Source: Dipteris shenzhenensis
Lineage: Eukaryota > Polypodiophyta > Polypodiopsida > Gleicheniales
Direction: 5' to 3' (one strand)
NCBI GenBank assembly: GCA_047967505.1
Contig: CM106541.1
Length of the DNA stretch: 64,000 nt
Shown here: piece by piece, positions 32,787 to 44,396 of the stretch
How the letters are laid out: each line of letters starts with the position of its first letter
How positions within the stretch are numbered: position 1 is the first letter of the stretch
The notes under the pieces: generated by a model
Database searches by the model: none
Seen by the model: only the letters and a program-made list of their open reading frames with translations
Told to the model about the DNA's origin: nothing
Made by a program: the position numbers and the translations under genes

Positions 32787-35700
32787 ATGGCATCCTCTTC
32801 CACGTCTGAAAAGGAGTTTTTCAGCATTAGAAAGTTTGATGGGACAAACTTTTCTTTGTGGAAAGAACAAATAAGGGATGTGCTTATTCAAAAGAAGCAG
32901 ATTAAACCCTTGGCAGGGATTGAAGCTAAGCCTGCAAATATGTCTGAGGATGATTGGAATGAGTTGGATGCATTAGCAAAGTCTACTATTAGACTTCATC
33001 TTGCAGAGTCAGTTTATTTCACAGTAGTAAATGAGCAGACTACGGAAGATTTGTGGAAGAAACTGTGTGCCACTTATGAGAAGGAAACTGCCTCTAATAA
33101 AGTTTACCTCATGAAGAGGTTGTTTGAGCTGTAGATGAAGGAAGGGGTCTCCATTGCTTCTCACTTGAATGAATTCAATATTATTTTCAGCCAGCTTCAG
33201 GCTCAGAAAATGAATTTTGATGCGGAGACTAAGGCAATATTTCTCTTATGTTCATTGCCATCCTCATGGGATACCTTCCGTACAGCTGTCAGTAACTCTT
33301 CACCTGGTGGAGTACTAAAATTTGATGATGTTGTGGGTAGCTTGTTGGCCGAGGAGATTAGACGGAAGTCTATAGATGGCAACAAGCAGGATGCAGCCTT
33401 AAATGTGCAAAGGGGCAGATCACAGTTCAGGGGGAAGTCCCAAGAAAGAGGGAAGTCTCGTAGCAAATCCAGGGCATGGAACATTGAGTGTTACCATTGT
33501 GGCAAGAAGGGCCATATGAAAAAGGATTGCTACAAGCTGAAAAGAGACCAAAAGGATAAGAAAAAGAATGCAAATTGGGGTGCAAATCAAAAGGAAGAGA
33601 GTCCAAGGGAGGACAAGGGAAAAGTGAAGATCGAGGAGATCAATGCAGTCACACATGATAGTGACAATGATGTTCTCTTCATGTCTAGTTTATCTGCAGA
33701 GTTGCTTACCACTTCAGATGATGCATATTCCCAGGATTGGATTTTGGATTCTGGTGCTTCATTCCATGTTACTCCCCATAGGGAATGGTTCTCCACTTAT
33801 GATAGTGGAAAGACAGGTTGTGTGCATCTTGGAAATGACTATGCATGTGACAGTGGGAGCAGGTGACATAAAGTTTTCTTTTGCAAATGGGTCTGCATTT
33901 GTTTTGAAACATGTGAGACATGTGCCTAAGTTGACCAAGAGTCTTATTTCAGTGGGTCAGCTAGATGATGGTGGTTTTCACACCACTTTTGGCTTTCAAA
34001 GTTGGAAAATTCAAAAGGGCTCTATGCTTTTGGCTAGGGTGCCAAGTGTGGGACTTTGTATCCCTTACATGTATCAGGGGTATTTGATCATGTTGTTGCA
34101 ATAACCGAGCAGCCAAGCACTTCTTTATGGCATTGCAGGTTGGGGCACATGAGCCAAAATGGAATGAAACTCTTATGCCGTTTGGGTTATGTACCACATT
34201 TGAGTTTCTCTGATTTTGAATTTTGTGAGCATTGTCTCTATGGGAAGCAGACTAAATCAGCCCATAAAAGAAGGGGAAAGAAAGAGTTTGAAATGCTTGA
34301 TTTGGTGCATCCAGACGTATGTGGTCCCATGCCTACACGGTCATTAGGCGGGGCTGAATACTATGTGACATTCATTGATGATGCAACTAGGAAAGTGTGG
34401 GCTTATGCTATAGCTTGGAAGAGTGATGTGTTCCAGGTATTTCAGAAATGGCTGGCCTTGGTTGAGAATCAGTCAGGTAGAACGCTTAAATGCCTACGGA
34501 CTGACAATGGTGGAGAGTATCTCTCTCATGACTTTCAGCATTTCTGTGATACACGTGGGATTAAGAGGGAGCTCACATCCCCTCGTACTCCAGAGCAAAA
34601 TCCAGTTGTAGAAAAGATGAACCCTACCATTCAAGAAAGGTTGCAATGCATGCTTTCCAATGCAAGTCTTTCTGGTGGTTTTTGGGCTGAGGCAATGAAG
34701 ACTGTAGTGCATGTGATCAATAGATCACCTAGTAAGAGTTTGGATGGTGGTATTCGTGAAGAGGCATGGAGTGGCAAGAAGCCCTCTTACTCTCATTTGC
34801 GTATATTTGGGTGTGAGGCATATGCACATGTGCCAAAAGAGCTTCGAAAGAAGCTAGATCCTAAGTCTAGGAAATGCATCTTTCTAGGTTATGGTGAAAG
34901 TGGAGAGATGGGCTATCGTCTCTGGGATCCAGAACCAAAGAAGATCATATGCAGCCATGATGTAGTCTTCAATGAGAAGAAGATGCATAAGGCACCCATG
35001 AGGGATGTGGAAATGAGGAGAATCACTTTCCAGGATGTGAATCCACCTGCATATGTTGATAGACAGCAAGCTGTCCATGCACCAAATGTGCAAGAAATGG
35101 TACCACCAAGTACTCCCACAGGTATACAATCAAGGGTAGATGATGGATCATCTATTGGTGGAAATTATGAGCCAAATGTGGCTGATATGCAAGTGGGACA
35201 GCAAGCTGAAATGCCCTTGAGAAGATCATCTAGAGTGTCTAGACCGCCTGATAGGTTTGTTCCAGGGGTAGACTATGTGATGCTTACTAATTGCGGGAAG
35301 CCTTCTTGCTACAAAGAGGCTATGATGCGTGAGGATCGACGCAAGTGGGAGTATGCTATGCAATCAGAGATGAGTTCACTTATGAAGAATAAGACTTGGG
35401 ACTTGGTTTCTTTGCCACATGGAAAGAAAGCATTGCCATGTAAATGGGTCTATAAAATGAAGGTCACAGGTGATGATGTGCCTAGGTACAAGGCCCGTTT
35501 GGTTGCTAAAGGGTTCAAGCAAGAGAAGGGTGTGGACTTTGATGAGATACTCTCTCCAGTTGTGAAGATGACCACACTTAGATGCATGCTTGGACTAGTG
35601 GCATCAGAGGATATGGAGCTTATGCAAATGGATGTCAAGACAGCTTTCTTGCATGGGGATTTGCATGAGGAAATTTACATGGTTCAGCCGGAAGGCTTTG

Positions 35701-36809
35701 AAGAAAAGGGCAAAGAGCATTTAGTTTGCAAGCTAAAGAAGAGTCTCTATGGTCTTAAGCAAGCACCTAGAGAATGGTATCAGAAGTTTGATGCTTTCAT
35801 TCGGTCCCAGGGTTTTAGAAGGAGTGAAATTGATCACTGCCTCTACACTAAAAGGGCTAAGGATAATAGCCTGATAATCTTGGCACTATATGTGGACGAT
35901 ATGCTATTGGCTAGCAAGAATACTTATGAGCTAGATGCATTAAAGGCCAAGTTGCATGAGGCCTTTGATATGAAGGATTTGGGACTTGCAGGTCATATTC
36001 TTGGTATGTGCATCACGCGTGATCGGAGTAGGAAACTCCTTTGGCTTTCACAAAAAGAGTATGTTACAAAAGTATTGCAGTGTTTCAATATGGAGGGGGG
36101 GAAGGCAGTGAGTACTCCATTGCCTCCATATGTGAAACTGAGTCATACAGATAGTCCCAAATCAGATGAGGAGAGGGCCATGATGGCCAAGGTTCCTTAT
36201 GCGTCAGCAGTTGGGAGTCTTATGTATGCTATGATAGCTACTAGACCAGACATTGCATTTGCAGTGGGAGTTGTTAGCCGGTATATGGCTAATCCAGGAA
36301 AGAGGCATTGGGAGGCAGTTAAGTGCATCATGAGGTACATGAAGGGTACCAAGGAGATGTGCATTTGCTTTGGTAAAGGAGACATGCGTGTACTTGGGTA
36401 CACAGATTCAGACTATGCAGGGCATGTGGATAGTAGGAGATCCACTTCTGGTTATGTGTTCACCTTTGCAGGTGGTGCAGTGTCGTGGATGTCTCGCGCA
36501 CAGAAGTGCGTTGCTTTGTCTACCACAGAGGCTGAGTATGTTGCAGCCACAGAGGGTTGCAAGGAGGCTATATGGCTTGATCGGCTAGTGGGAGATTTGG
36601 GGATTCATACAGGTGTACCGACATTGCATAGTGATTCCATGAGTGCTATTCAACTAGCACGGAATCCGGTCTTTCATGCAAAGACCAAACACATTGAGGT
36701 CAGGTACCATTTCATCAGGGAGGTACTTGAGGACAAGCGGATAGAGCTTATCAAGGTTCATACAGATGATAACCCTGCAGATATGCTGACGAAGAGTCTT
36801 CCTAGTTAG
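32787..36809 (+). pseudogene. copia gag-pol polyprotein, one stop and two frameshifts
   Basis: Gag starts MASSSTSEKEFFSIRKFDGT (ATG 32787). A TAG at 33132-33134 replaces a sense codon between KRLFEL and MKEGV. CCHC knuckle CYHCGKKGHMKKDC at 33489-33530; protease DSGA at 33738-33749. The frame shifts near 33850 and returns near 34045. Integrase has the zinc-binding HCRLGHM...CEHC pattern, TDNGGEY and PVVEKMN. Reverse transcriptase has KARLVAKGFKQ, QMDVKTAFLHG and YVDDM (35889-35903). RNase H has YTDSDYAG, LSTTEAEYVA and TKHIEVRYHFIRE, ending SLPS and a TAG at 36807-36809. Replicates through RNA by family. Every domain is present and the lesions are few. Confidence 0.93.
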
Positions 36810-36887
36810 CGGTTTGAGTATTGTCGTGTATTGATGGGCATTGGATAGTATGCTCACTAGTTATTCTTCCTTAAAGGCACATTGTCC

Positions 36888-36901
36888 TTTAAGTGGGAGG
36901 T
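36888..36901 (+). other. copia polypurine tract
   Basis: AAGTGGGAGGT just before the 3' LTR, the usual primer for plus-strand cDNA synthesis. Confidence 0.8.
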
Positions 36902-37072
36902 TGTGGGAGTTAAAGGTCACTGTGCCTTAACCCCGGTTATGTACAATACTCAAACACATATATAAATGAATGAAAAAGAAGATTAGGGTGGTTCTGCACC
37001 CACCAAAACTTGTGTGGCTCTCTGTCTCTCTCTCTCCTTCTTCCGTTCTTGCTTCCATTGAGAGCACTCTCA
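36902..37072 (+). repeat. copia 3' LTR, 171 bp
   Basis: Identical in sequence to 31150-31320 as read by eye. Confidence 0.95.
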
Positions 37073-37524
37073 TTTTCCATACTTTTCTCTTGAGCATCCT
37101 TTTACCATACTTTTCTCTTTGTCACTCCTTTTGGCCATTTAATACATTTCATAGCACTAGCATAAAACCGTGGCATTTAGCCTTTATTCCTTTGAGCTTG
37201 TTTACTCCCATCCATCCATGTCATTTCTTATACTCAATAAACCAATTCACCATTAGTCAAATACTTAGTGCAATGATATACATCAAATGATTAGCCAATC
37301 ATGGTAAGTAATGGTCTTTACAAATGACTACCCATTAATGTGAGTATTTCTTAATGGCATCACCCATGATAGTTATTAATGGCACACGTTTAGTTAGGCA
37401 TCCCTAACTAAACCAAAGTATTAAATAGAACCCCCGCCAACAAGAGTTTTGAGAAATACTTTCTCGTAACGGAAACGCTCAAAGAGACATCAAGATTATT
37501 TTTAATTACTTGGGGATTTTTACA
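37073..37524 (-). repeat. copia LTR, second part (probable)
   Basis: Resumes after the young element and probably ends at GGGGATTTTTACA (37524), giving the minus-strand TG start (TGTAAAAATCCCC). The combined LTR would be about 665 bp. The outer boundary is inferred from the terminal dinucleotide only. Confidence 0.45.
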
Positions 37525-37799
37525 GTGCTTCCAGCTCTTTAATTAGTCAAACTAAAACTGGGTATGCCACTCTTAAATACAAAGATAGGTCACCACAAAA
37601 GGAAAAGGGCAACATTTAGGAATACCAATGGGATTTAAGGTTATCATGAAGGATAGGTGGGATTGGTGACTAGACAGATTCAAAGCAAAGATAGACAAAT
37701 GGAGAGGATTACAAGCAAATTTTGCAGGGAGCAAAGATTTAGATATCGACCAACAAAGGGTACACATAGCAGAAGACTAATAGAATAGCCCAGGAGCTC

Positions 37800-38753
37800 A
37801 CACAGTGTGGTGTGGGATGTGGAATCACAAACTTCTTTAACTTATGTGCATTACATAGATGTGCAGACTCATAAATAGACATTGATCTAGCCAGATATCA
37901 AAGCTACCAAAAACAATATATTTCCATCCAAAGCTATGGACACAATACAAAAGAGATAGATCCAGAATCCCACCAATGGTGTGGTCCTTTAATCTTACCA
38001 CAAGGTCCTTCTTCTATCTATCGAATTTCCTTAAACTCAAGCCCACATGCTCCACCTCAAGCATCTATAGACTTTCTATCTAGAATGATCTTCTCAACCT
38101 TGCTGCCCTATGTCTCAGCCTAGGCAGGCAATCCCTTTCAAGTTTTGTACATCTGCAGCACATAGGTCCTCTTGGTCCTCCTAAATGTAGGCTCCTAGAT
38201 AGCTACTCCACTCCTCCAATCTACTCATGAGAAGCTAGTCCAGAAGATGTGGAATGAGGGCCTGGAGGCCCTCCTTTTATAGCCCCCAACCAGCCTGGCT
38301 CAATCTCACCGACCTGACTGGCCAACCTGGTCTGTTAAAAATTAACTCGGTTGGCTAGTCCAAGTAGCCCTATAAAAGGGTCTTGGTAGGCCCTTTTGGG
38401 CTACTGCCTTTGCCCCTTGTAGTGCCTATAGCAAGCCTTTTTGCAAGCCTTATGCCTACCCATTTATTGCACCAAGCAGGCCACCATAGCCAGAGGTTGT
38501 TCCATCCTTCTGTCAGGCCTGATACAAACCCCAAGCCTGCCCATATCCTCTGCCTAATAGCTCGCCACGTAGCTACCTCCAGCTTGCTCATCTGCTACCT
38601 CTTTTGCAAGTCCATGGCCTGCCCTTTACCTTAATAGCTGCCCACATGGTAGCTCATGTGTTGCCCATGTGGCAACCCCAATATCTATTGGTCTACCTCC
38701 CCCATGCTCTCCTCATATGGGGGCTTACAAATGGGCAGGTGACCTTTCCAACA
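37800..38753 (-). repeat. probable 3' LTR of a minus-strand retroelement
   Basis: On the minus strand a polypurine tract GTGAGAGGGGG (38764-38754) is followed by TGTTGGAAAGGTCACC, the form of an LTR start. A TATA box GGCTATAAAAGGAGGG (minus, about 38268-38283) lies within. The left boundary is uncertain. It may belong to the minus-strand copia whose gag is at 39600-40530, with most of pol deleted. Confidence 0.5.
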
Positions 38754-39599
38754 CCCCCTCTCACTAACACATCTCAACCCAATGCCAACATATCTATGAC
38801 AATGCTCCAGTAACTCCCTGATCGTAGTCCTCTAGAACATTTCGGTGTCAAAATCTTTTCCTAGCTTTCCATCCAATGGCTCTCGTTCCGCCAGGTCTGT
38901 TTCCAATGGTCCATCTCTACTAGCACCTCCAGGCACTACCGCCTTCAATCATGTTCCCATCGTCAAACTCGAGCAATCCAAACACCACGATCTTTCAGTT
39001 GGCCCCCTCAAAATGAGTGAATAAACTGGAGTCTTCCAGGGACCATGCTCTGAGGGTTTGTTTCAACCCATTCTTCCTTTGGCAAAGTCTGCAACAAATG
39101 AATATCTCCAGATAACCTTGACCTTAAATTCTCATTGAGCTCTCAAGTAGGCACTCTTAGGACTTCAGTAAACCTTGTCCATCGCCTTCCACAACAATCT
39201 ATGTCCGAGAATTGAAGAAGCACCCACACTTCCCATTCTTCCTTTGAAGAAGGCCAATTCCTTCCAATCTCGCATTACCTGAGATAAATGAAGAGCAGAG
39301 TCTCTCCACAACATGCTATAAAGGCTCAAATTGAGAACATCAAGTACATACCAGATCATTGTACTATGTGTGTGCTTGCTCTAAAAGCAAACCATGCACC
39401 TCATCGAGGTGCATACCAATAGCACCCTCATGTCAGTATTAACAACCATGCACCTAGAAGGTACCAAGAACTCCATGTTGTCCTTTACCTTCACAAAGTT
39501 TTCTAACTCCTCATCGACCCACATCTCAATGTCAAACATCATCACTATTTTTTCTAGGTCGGCATATCTGACCTCAATAACACACAAAGATGTCACCAA

Positions 39600-40530
39600 G
39601 AACAGCTCTTCTATTACCACATTAGCTTTGGCTTTTGTGTCACCCTCTGAAACTGAGTCGGTGGACTCCTTTCTCTTGTTTTTTTGATCCGCCTTCTTCT
39701 TTCTGGAATCCTTTGCAAAATGACTTGGCATGTCACAATAGAAGCATTTCTTCTTCTTCTTTCTCTTGGAAGTGTCCTCGTCATCAGATTCATCGTTCTT
39801 GGACTTCCCATGTTAGGTTTTCCCTTCCCTTTGCTACTATAACCCTTTGCCCTTCCCTTTGCTAACGTAATCCTTTGTCAGCAATGCCTTGTCATTTTTG
39901 TTATTATCGTAGAGCTTCTCCCTAGCTTCTTCCTGTAGCAGTAATAGACCCAACTCCTCAAAGTCAGAGGTTTGGTCATCTATCCTTCTAGCATAGTCGT
40001 AACAAAGCTTTTAAAACTCTGAGGTACCCTCCTCAGTACCATCAAGGACAAATGGCACAAGTCCACCTTCTGACCAACTAATGCCAGCTGATCTCTCACC
40101 ACCTTGACAGATTTGGGATGTGTTGTCTATCTCGTACAAATCCTTCAGAATGGTCCACGCCTCTACTGATGTGTCGACCATCTGGATGTGAGGAAGCATA
40201 GAGTATGCCGTAGTCCCTATGATCATGCCAGAGCATGGCATCTATGTCTTCCCAAGCTTCGATCTTCTCTCCATCTACTGGCATGTGTATCTTTGCCTCT
40301 TTGTCCACCATATCCTCTGGCTTCGCCTCCACTCTCATTGTCAATTTCCACAACTTCCAAGCCACTAAATGACTCCGGATCTTCACCTTCCAGATTAGGT
40401 AATTTGAGCCATCCAGTTTCCTAGACTCTCTAAAGTTAGGAATGGTGAAAGAAAGAAATTTGGGGGAGGAGGAAGGGAGAGTAGGGGCTGAAGAGGCTTC
40501 TGAGATCGACATCTTTGTTGCTAAACCACA
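39600..40530 (-). pseudogene. copia gag remnant, minus strand
   Basis: Begins MSISEASSAPTLPSSSPKFL, then KLDGSNYLIWKVKIRSHLVA, the gag start motif, and WEDIDAM. A frameshift follows, and further left is a degenerate zinc knuckle CFYCDMPSHFAKDSRKKKAD (near 39745), where the last Cys is replaced by Ser. Frames continuing to about 39165 have no clear family. A related gag start is at 49633-49851. Inactive. Confidence 0.75.
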
Positions 40531-40601
40531 CATCAAAGTCGAACAAGCTCAACCTTTCGTAGACTAGAACTTTGAATGCACGTGACTAAACGTGAGTCAC
40601 C

Positions 40602-40880
40602 CTTACTACAAGGTAAAGGCCCTTTTCCGACGGAAATACCGACCTTTTTTACACTAAAAAGTTTTTTTTTGACGAGCGCAAAAACATCGCTATTAGCGTC
40701 GGAAAAGAACGGTCGTTATATAAGTGTCGCTATATAGCAACACTAATAAACGTCGCTATATAGCGACACTGGTAAACGTCGCTATATAGCGATGATTAAC
40801 AGAAGCTTTTAAAAAACATTAGTGGGGCTAAACAGGGCCACAGCAAGCCCTGTTTTGCCCCACTAATGTTTTTTTAAAAG
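40602..40880 (+). mobile_element. CACTA-family terminus with subterminal palindromes and hairpin
   Basis: Begins CTTACTACAAGGTAAAGGCC, followed by TTTTCCGACGG and three or four units of CGTCGCTATATAGCGACACT (40725-40795), the same palindrome as next to the CACTA end at 18837. The structure ends in a long hairpin (40806-40880). The opposite terminus was not found. It sits where the copia leader homology (GTGAGTCACCCT, shared with 49950) stops, so it appears inserted in that element. Confidence 0.6.
40806..40880. other. 32-bp-arm hairpin
   Basis: Arms 40806-40837 and 40848-40880 (core ACATTAGTGGGGC / GCCCCACTAATGT) pair with one mismatch and one bulge around a 10-base loop (CCACAGCAAG). It could be an internal transposon hairpin or a small-RNA precursor. 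No expression evidence is available from sequence. Confidence 0.85.
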
Positions 40881-40984
40881 TAATTCAAAAGAATGTTGTT
40901 TGTTACAAAATTTTCTTTATGAAAAGGGTGATACAAAATAGCATCAGAAGCATATCAAAGATATACAACATTGTTTGTTACAAA

Positions 40985-41320
40985 ATTACCCTTTCGAAAG
41001 AGAGGAGAAAAGAAGAAAAGAGGGGAAAAGAGAGAAAAAGAGAGAAAGCATATGCTTATGAAAAGAAGAGAAAAGAAAATGAAAGAGAGGAAATAAGAGA
41101 GGGAAAAAGAAGAGAAAGAAGAGAAATGAAGAGGAAAAAAGAGAGGGGAAAAGCATATGAGCATATGCTCATGAATAAGCATAAGCATAAGCAAATGCAT
41201 ATGCTTATGAAAAGAATAGAAGAGAGGATGAAAGAGAGGAAATAAGAGAGGGGCAAAAGAAGAGAAGGAAGAGAAAGGAAGATGAGAAAAGAGAAGGAAA
41301 AAAGAGAGGGGAAAAGCATA
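40985..41320. repeat. polypurine tract (GAAAGAGAGG)n
   Basis: Plus strand almost entirely A/G, in two related blocks separated by TATGCTTATGAAAAG and GCATATGCTCATGAATAAGC sequences. A 77-bp direct repeat (TTGTTTGTTACAAAATT at 40895 and 40972) precedes it. Confidence 0.9.
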
Positions 41321-41596
41321 TGTAGGGCTACAGTGACAGTGGCAAAAAGAAGCGATGGTTATGAGGAGGAGTATGTCGATGTTCATAATGACTTTGAAGT
41401 TTGAGCATTTGTGTGTGCTACTAAAGCATATGTTCATCTTGAGCTTTAAGCTTGGCATGCACTTGGGGACTCGTGTAGCTTTTCCACGTAGCTTTTGCCT
41501 TCATGTGTAGCTGAATGTGTCAAAGTTGTAGAACTCAAAGAGAGAGTAGATTTTCCACCAATTTGAGCAAAAACATAAGATGCTAGTAGGAACAAC

Positions 41597-41666
41597 TCTC
41601 TCTCTCTCTCTCTCTCTCTCCCCCCCCCCCCCCCCCCCCCCCCTCGCTCCCTCCCTCCCTCCCTCC

Positions 41667-41713
<47 letters not shown>

Positions 41714-41780
41714 CCTCTCCCCCCCCCTCTCTCTCTTTGTGTCCCCCTCCTAGCCACCTCCCCCCCCCCTCCCCTGTCTC
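41597..41780. repeat. CT microsatellite with 30-base C run
   Basis: Runs of (CT)n, about 31 consecutive C, CCCT units, a second long (CT)n and further C runs. Such homopolymers are prone to length error in sequencing. Confidence 0.95.
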
Positions 41781-42088
41781 TCGCATTTGCCTCAGTAGCC
41801 CAACAATAGCCAATCATCTGCTTGTAGACTCAAAGGTAGCCACTGCCACCATAGCTTGTTTAGCCTTCAGCCCATCTCACCTTCATTTCCCCATTTTGCC
41901 TCCACATCCAAGGTTCCTCCAAAGCTCCGCATCACCGCCACAATTTGCCTTAAACTTTAATTCAGTTCAGTTTCAATCACTTTAGTTCGGTTTAGTTTAG
42001 TCACTTCAGTCCAGTTCTATTAAGGATCTATTATCTAGAGCTTGAAATTCGAGAGCTCAAGTAGCTCTAGAAAGGAGAGTTCAAAATA

Positions 42089-42640
42089 TGGAGGGTAATG
42101 GAAATCGAGAAGTTGTCCATGAGGTAACACAAAAATGTAATGCATCTCCACCGACACTGCAACTAGTTTCTAAAGTGTAGGAGATGGTCATCACTCAATT
42201 GAAATCTATGAAGCAAAAGATGAGTGCTTAAGTGAATAGCGAAGCGAACAAAGTTTATCTTTACAAGGAAGTGAAAGAGCAAGAATCTCATATGAATAAT
42301 AGAATGATCCTATGCGTTTGGGATTTAAAAGATGGATGCCTTCATGATGATGAAGAGAAAGACACTGACAATATAATCCTATGCCTTAAGAAAGAAATAC
42401 CACAAGTTGAATGGGACGAGAATGATGTAAGAAATATCTGTCAAACTCGCACTCAAGCACAAGTTTACTCAAAGGGAGGGCAACAAGAGTTAAGATCATG
42501 AGATAAACAAATAAGCTGAGCAGCACAAAGACTTGGATATTTGAGGAGCTCACTCCCACTTGGCTCAAACAAGGAAATATTGAACTCACCAAAGTAAGGG
42601 AAGCATGCAGACTAGGCATATTCAAAATCCCCCACCCCAA
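42089..42640 (+). pseudogene. LINE ORF1-like fragment
   Basis: From the ATG at 42089 (MEGNGNREVV) the frame carries two stops, then EQESHMNNRMILCVWDLKDG, KDTDNIILCLKKEIPQVEWD and, after a frame change, KTWIFEELTPTWLKQGNIEL and KVREACRLG. The pattern (coiled coil, RNNRMI/L..G RNA-recognition-like core, then I..LTP...R....AR) is that of ORF1 proteins of plant and animal LINEs. It may pair with the LINE reverse transcriptase at 62.2-64 kb. Inactive. Confidence 0.5.
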
Positions 42641-43330
42641 CCCACTCACTCATGGTTTTTTCTAAATCAAAAAATCAGATCAGCTACTAATCTGTGCATC
42701 GTTTTGAACTCACATCAATTGCATCGCACTCCTAATCTCGTTGCCTCAAATGGGTGGCACACTTACACAGGAAGGCGATTGAGGGGGACTCATTTGTCTA
42801 CAGGACTTTGTGCCATGTCCCTCCCAACCTGCTCATCATCAGAGTCCTCAAATGGTTGCCCCCTCCCTCTTTGCTTTGCTTCTGCCTTGCCTGTAAGCTC
42901 TGGCATTCCTCAATCTCATCTCCCCGTCTCGCTTCACCCCCTCACCCCACCCAACCCCCCTTGGCTTGTCTTGCATCACCCCTCTCCCCACTTCACGATG
43001 GCCTTCAATTTTTGCTTCTAATCTTGGCTCCCCAAACCTCTCCCCTCCTTCATTCTCCATCACCTCTGCACCTGCTCATCCCATACGCTCTTGCTCCATC
43101 TTTTTCCTCATCAACCTTCATTCTCCATCACCTCCGCACCTACATCTTGGCTCCCCAAACCTCTCCCCTCCTTCATTCTCCCAGGCCCCTCCGCTTCTTG
43201 CATTATTGTCCCCCTTTTTACCCTTTCCACACCTCTTCCCTTCGCTCCTTGTTCCTGATTTTGCTCCCCCTTTCCTCTTCTCTTGTTCACACACCTCTTC
43301 TTACAAGTTCTCTAAAACATGTGTTTTTTT
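42640..43330. repeat. C/T-rich region with 125-bp tandem duplication
   Basis: The block starting TTGGCTCCCCAAACCTCTCC at about 43023 recurs at about 43148. Pro/Ser/Leu-rich frames here are composition artefacts. Confidence 0.75.
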
Positions 43331-43364
43331 CTGTTGGAACTACTAAGAACTCACTTCTACCTCC

Positions 43365-43560
43365 AAGGAGTTGGCCTAGTGGTTTGGGCATATAGTATTC
43401 ATTGGGGAAGAGAGGTTAAGGCTTCCATAATAGGTCTAGCAAGAGGCTATGGAAGTCTAAGGGAGGTATACTTGCACTCTCTTTGTATGATTGAATTTTG
43501 GGCCTATTAAGGGTCTAAGGTCCTTTTGGCTAATCTGGTCTAAGGGTCGCTCTTACTTTG
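43365..43560 (+). mobile_element. possible tRNA-derived SINE
   Basis: AGTTGGCCTAGTGGTTTGGG (43369-43388) fits a pol III A box (TGGCNNAGTNGG). GAGGTTAAGGCTTCC (43412-43426) is a weak B box at the usual spacing. Downstream boundaries and a poly-A or T-rich tail are not clear. Could be a degenerate tRNA pseudogene instead. Confidence 0.35.
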
Positions 43561-44396
43561 TTCTGGTCAAGCTAACCGCATTAGAAAGTAGAATTTTGTG
43601 TTAGTTGTTAATGGGCATTAAAGATTGCCTTTCTTTAGTATGACCTCAAACTCACACACAAGAAAGAAGCGGCATGCTTGAATCTTACGCTCCCCATCTT
43701 GCAAGGCAATGTCACCTTAGGTTGCAAGGCAAAAGCTTAGGCTAGGTTTGTTCGGGCCAGCACAATAGCGTAGGCTAGGTTTAGATGGGGGCGGTAGCCA
43801 AAATGCTTTTTGGGAGGAAGGCTATCGTTGAGTAAGCGCTTAATACAGGATGCCTGAACATGGGGTTAGTGCTGGACATACCTTCCCTCCCCCAATCGCC
43901 TTGTCCCCTTTTGGTTTTGTGCATCCGTCCCTTTGCTTTTGCGTGTCTGCCCTTGTGTGAACCCAGCCTTAGAGCGCTTCCTTGTGTGAGAGAGAAGGTT
44001 GGAAGAATGTTCAAAACATAACCCCGTGTGAGGCACTAGCACTTCTGCAGTGTGATCGCTATAAGCTTGGCCCAGAAATTGTAAGACTTGGGAAGCTCTT
44101 GGGTGGTGGCTTTCCTTGATCTGTCAACGCATCTCCCTCAGCAGACCAAGGTTGAGCCGGAATTCCAAATTTTCCCACAGGTGGCCTGGTGCAAGAATGC
44201 CTCCTTTCCTCGAGCGATCCTCAAAGCTTTCGAGGTGAGTGAGTGCAGGAGTGGCACTAGTTGACCACCTAGCTCCCTATTAACCAAAAAGATGTAATTT
44301 GGAACACTAGTAGTGTTGAAGCTTCCGGAAAACCCCAACAAAGTGCTTTCCTTGAGAGGTTTGAGCACGGAAGACTGCAAGTTCTTGTGGCTGGCT
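43560..44396. other. upstream region of AAR2, no gene recognised
   Basis: Contains no clear repeat family. The AAR2 frame stays open upstream to an ATG at 44313, but the protein before residue MAMDPP does not look conserved, so this is probably 5' UTR and promoter. A duplicated GCTAGGTTT(G/A) phrase occurs near 43742 and 43773. Confidence 0.5.

Larger units (their letters stand above)
31150..37072 (+). mobile_element. young Ty1/copia element with identical LTRs
   Basis: Length 5,923 bp: 171-bp LTR, primer site, long leader (31335-32786), gag-pol, polypurine tract, 171-bp LTR. The two LTRs read identically base for base, so insertion is recent. The flanks GTTTC (31145-31149) and TTTTC (37073-37077) match at four of five positions, suggesting a slightly altered 5-bp target duplication. 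The coding region has one stop and two offsetting frameshifts, so this copy is probably not autonomous. It lies inside an older copia LTR. Confidence 0.95.

Noticed and set aside
40955-41458. 167-codon minus-strand frame rich in Phe, Ser and Leu
   Set aside because: Same artefact over the GAAAGAG tract.
41583-41817. Arg/Glu/Gly-rich frames
   Set aside because: They translate the CT microsatellite and C run.
42754-43395. 213-codon Ser/Pro/Leu-rich plus-strand frame
   Set aside because: C/T-rich DNA with a 125-bp duplication. Open in more than one frame and no conserved motif.
44313-44396. 28-residue N-terminal extension of AAR2
   Set aside because: In frame but unlike the family N-terminus. 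MAMDPP at 44397 fits better.
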